Position numbers and translations under genes: made by a program. The notes under the pieces are model-generated. The model was not told the DNA's origin. It ran no database searches and worked only from the letters and a program-made list of their open reading frames with translations. Shown one piece after another: positions 58,301 through 59,763 of a DNA stretch of 59,763 bases (position 1 is the stretch's first letter; each line of letters starts with the position of its first letter). Location of the stretch: contig CAMVOS010000013.1 of NCBI GenBank assembly GCA_947169185.1, positions 1-59,763 on the forward strand, read 5' to 3'. This stretch comes from an uncultured Prevotella sp. GTDB taxonomy: Bacteria; Bacteroidota; Bacteroidia; Bacteroidales; Bacteroidaceae.

Positions 58301-59763
58301 GGATCCGTCAAACCGACAGTTGCGCACGGTGAGAGTGCCCGCATCGGCGTATCCTACAATGCCGCCACCTCTTACATAGACTGTTATTTTTGGCGACACC
58401 CGGCAGTTCGTTACCACCACATTGGAACCGCTTTCTACGTGGCCTACGAGACCGGATGAATGCCAACTTCCCGTAATGCTACCACTGACGTTCACATTGC
58501 GGATGGTACTGATGCCCGTCACATACTGGATAGGTGCCGTGCAATTCCCATGACTACCTATATTACATGTCAGCGTATGACCATTACCATTGAAGTCACC
58601 ACGGAAGCGTGCTGAGCCGACGCCCACAGGCTCGGTGATGTTGATGTCCGCCATGAGCTGGGCATTCACATCGTACTGGCCTTTGGCAGCTTCGACCATT
58701 GAGCGGAAGGTGTTCCAGTCTTCATCAGTCTTAATCTCGAAGACGTTACTGTTGCTGCCGATGCCGGTGGTGTCATTGTCAATCTTCAGCGACATACCTT
58801 CGGGCTGAGCCCATGAAGCACCTTCGAGTATCAGATGGGCACCCTGTGCCTGGTCACTGGCATACGTGCCACGTCCGTCGTTCATCGGGTAGTAATCGAC
58901 CAGTCCCATTTCATAGCCCGTAAGCAGTTTGTCACCATAGCGGTTCAGACCCGCCAGATCCATGGCGCGGTACCACAGGCGACCTTGCAGCATGCGTCCC
59001 GTGTAGTACTTCGTCTTACCGTCGGTATTGTCAGCGGCTCCGAATGTCAATGGACCGGAACCTGCGTAGGTCACGTCGTCCTTACTTCCTATCTGCCGGT
59101 CGCTGTAGAGCATCAGCCGCTTGTTGTCGTTATCCAATACCATAGCCACGCGCTGGAAGCCTTTGAAGTTCAACACCGAGTCGCTTGTCAGTTCCTTGTC
59201 GCCGACTATGGCCTTCAGCTTCTTCTCCGCCGTCAGCCACAGTTGCAACTGCTTGCCTTCGCTGCCATGCGAGAAGATAGGCATGTCGGTGCCGGTAGCC
59301 TCAGGCTTGATCATGACCTCCACAGTCAGGTTCTTGCCCGCAAAATTGCGGCGCGACTGCGTCTGGGCATAGCCCTCGCCACCAAACTGCAGCGACGGTG
59401 CTTCCTGTACGGCGGTCTCGTTGGTCTCACCCGACACCTCGAAGTTCGTCGTAGCTTGCAGGTAGTTATGCTCGATGTCCTCTGAGAAGTCGAAGATGAT
59501 ATTGTCGCCAGGACCCAGCACGCCCGACTTCGGTTCTGGTGTACCGAACAGTTGCGGACGGCGCGTATCCTTCACACCAGAGAGCACCTTCGACTCATTG
59601 GTGAGGAACGCATTGCCGTTCCTGCAGAACAATACGGCACGGAGGTCGTAGCCCTTCTCCATCACCGTGCCCTCGCCAAAGAAGCGGGTGGTGATGTTGC
59701 CGTTCTCAGGTATCATCTCCTTCGTGCCGGTAGCAGCGCGGTAGATGGTAGAGTCGGCATAGT
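55367..59763 (-). CDS. Giant LamG/GLUG-type surface protein, 5' end missing
   Basis: At least 1464 residues; frame open to the right edge, so the N terminus is outside. Order from N to C: beta module, LamG-like domain 1 (LTVEVMIKPEATGTDMPIFS), GLUG-like beta-helix (GLVGHVESGSNVVVTNCRV), LamG-like domain 2 (YTLMFWFKTAKQNGTLL), several beta-sandwich modules, and a T9SS-like tail (WYSVSGMKLQKRPTQSGVYI... KKVVIK). Likely secreted and attached at the cell surface; possible adhesin or glycan binder. The SPLTSHHSPLF segment is coded by a heptamer array (55636-55670). Confidence 0.85.
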   Translation of the reverse strand, partial: YADSTIYRAATGTKEMIPENGNITTRFFGEGTVMEKGYDLRAVLFCRNGNAFLTNESKVLSGVKDTRRPQLFGTPEPKSGVLGPGDNIIFDFSEDIEHNYLQATTNFEVSGETNETAVQEAPSLQFGGEGYAQTQSRRNFAGKNLTVEVMIKPEATGTDMPIFSHGSEGKQLQLWLTAEKKLKAIVGDKELTSDSVLNFKGFQRVAMVLDNDNKRLMLYSDRQIGSKDDVTYAGSGPLTFGAADNTDGKTKYYTGRMLQGRLWYRAMDLAGLNRYGDKLLTGYEMGLVDYYPMNDGRGTYASDQAQGAHLILEGASWAQPEGMSLKIDNDTTGIGSNSNVFEIKTDEDWNTFRSMVEAAKGQYDVNAQLMADINITEPVGVGSARFRGDFNGNGHTLTCNIGSHGNCTAPIQYVTGISTIRNVNVSGSITGSWHSSGLVGHVESGSNVVVTNCRVSPKITVYVRGGGIVGYADAGTLTVRNCRFDGSVHHTGFDLEKDNSAASFAGAFVGCATSNTTLAVENCLDYGGYFDFYGRYSSCYINKSRWAGTNNWTRNAKVAQVINDVGNMSAEEVAKALGSGWMVDASGNVVPRVNNNQVYMASNPKGLQLRNDLFQRDAEQDYTLMFWFKTAKQNGTLLANGSGKADDEGALHKFFIGFENRTLKYRTNGREFTLGDNLCDDGWHHYAMTVNRARNVASIYVDNEAKAQLTTDSLGGMLGTRFMLGDMVWQEEGNPLVYEANAFTGHIDGLMLFEQALPTTLIKRYSEKSPGGEERGLLLHMPFDHQVRQKNGELTLQPLVLSTRVKRDNDGNDTGKRDSVFVNSADEILAHIDRTMGAPVQAYEHLRNLNFSYVGRDNQLLVNIDEQDARINKQNVYVTLYDIPDKNGNFMKSPATECFFVNRNPLTWMTLGKHRAVTVQQGQSLTLIGMILNNGGKAHTYTIENVPRWITVDKTSDIVQPQGEDEIDFTISPNLEVGTYDQMIYLTDENGMSDAYYLELTVEGKAPEWKVDPSMMRYSMNVVAQVFVNNTLVTDSHDVVAAFDADGRCMGVNNIEYDPATGRSMLYMTVYDSTTVATPVFFRLWHYATGKTMELETSEIIHFGNKAIVGTVDKPVTMRAANMYQQTIDLAQGWNWISFNVFNSGFRSLSSVLNRFQWQEGDILTEDTDGLTLVYKKGQWISTMGSDIMDLQLSQKVSYSVLVQDSHQIDIWGTAFEDEDERTIEVKPGWSSIGYTPLVNLPVTTALTEYFDEATPGDVVKNQHEFAMFTADGKGGGKWQGTLKYMKPGEGYMMHRQKQTTTTFTYPFYEPGENSFETTVAYAPQYAGARFATTMSVVAEAVGIEVEEGDRLIAYAGGEQVGKTILSPLTSHHSPLFYLSIEGNQKAPLSFAIERGDEIIATTGEVMTYEVNGISGTPAEPTKISFVKTEHVDGQWYSVSGMKLQKRPTQSGVYIYNGKKVVIK
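55636..55670 (-). repeat. CTCACC heptamer array inside the LamG gene
   Basis: Plus strand GAGGTGA, GTGGTGA, GAGGTGA, GAGGTGA, GAGGATA, exact period 7, in frame. Complement of the family at 47448-47475. Confidence 0.92.

Noticed and set aside
1..59763. tRNA, rRNA, prophage or insertion sequence
   Set aside because: No cloverleaf, transposase or phage gene could be recognised; some small RNAs may be missed by eye.

Overview
The window looks like chromosomal DNA of a Bacteroidales bacterium, most likely Prevotella or a close relative. Evidence: the cell-wall/division order murD-ftsW-murG-murC-ftsQ-ftsA-ftsZ, Bacteroidetes-type promoters with a TAnnTTTG -7 box (usually TACCTTTGC), many lipoproteins and secreted hydrolases, S46 dipeptidyl-peptidase, GH97/GH95 glycosidases, a flavodoxin+DUF2023 pair, LruC-domain proteins and short T9SS-like C-terminal tails. 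No rRNA, tRNA, CRISPR, prophage or insertion sequence was seen.

Layout. 1-8270: end of the division/cell-wall (dcw) cluster, closed by a terminator. 8442-10688: CoA-transferase and a hemolysin III-type membrane protein (minus). 10806-17549: seven co-directional genes for exported proteins, ending in a transglutaminase-like enzyme; this is the best candidate for an undescribed multi-protein system. 17624-18421: SpoU rRNA methylase. 18438-21796 (minus): polytopic membrane protein plus a beta-propeller-like lipoprotein with a CxxCH motif. 21951-27228: TolC-type protein and two convergent LruC-domain lipoproteins. 27387-34649: SpmA-SpmB-like membrane protein, flippase, S46 peptidase, and pnp. 34708-39201 (minus): GH95 then GH97 glycosidases. 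39363-42670: exported flavodoxin, M6 metallopeptidase, papain-like lipoprotein. 42686-49438: two SpoIIE-type phosphatases (one coupled to cysS, one fused to an RsbW-like kinase), a STAS protein and an AraC-type regulator, together a partner-switching module. 49625-59763: surface lipoproteins, an acetyl-xylan-esterase-like enzyme, flavodoxin/DUF2023, and a giant LamG surface protein cut by the window edge.

The most striking sequence-level signals are not genes. (i) Many spacers are built from near-perfect tandem words of 7-10 nt, and in at least four places such arrays lie in-frame inside proteins (a SpoIIE phosphatase, twice in the esterase, and the LamG protein). (ii) The 506-bp gap 52963-53468 holds an attenuator-like hairpin set and a 146-bp nested palindrome with perfect 20-bp arms. 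(iii) A promoter is duplicated before the esterase. (iv) Several genes have a -7 box only 5-9 nt before the ATG, suggesting near-leaderless mRNAs.
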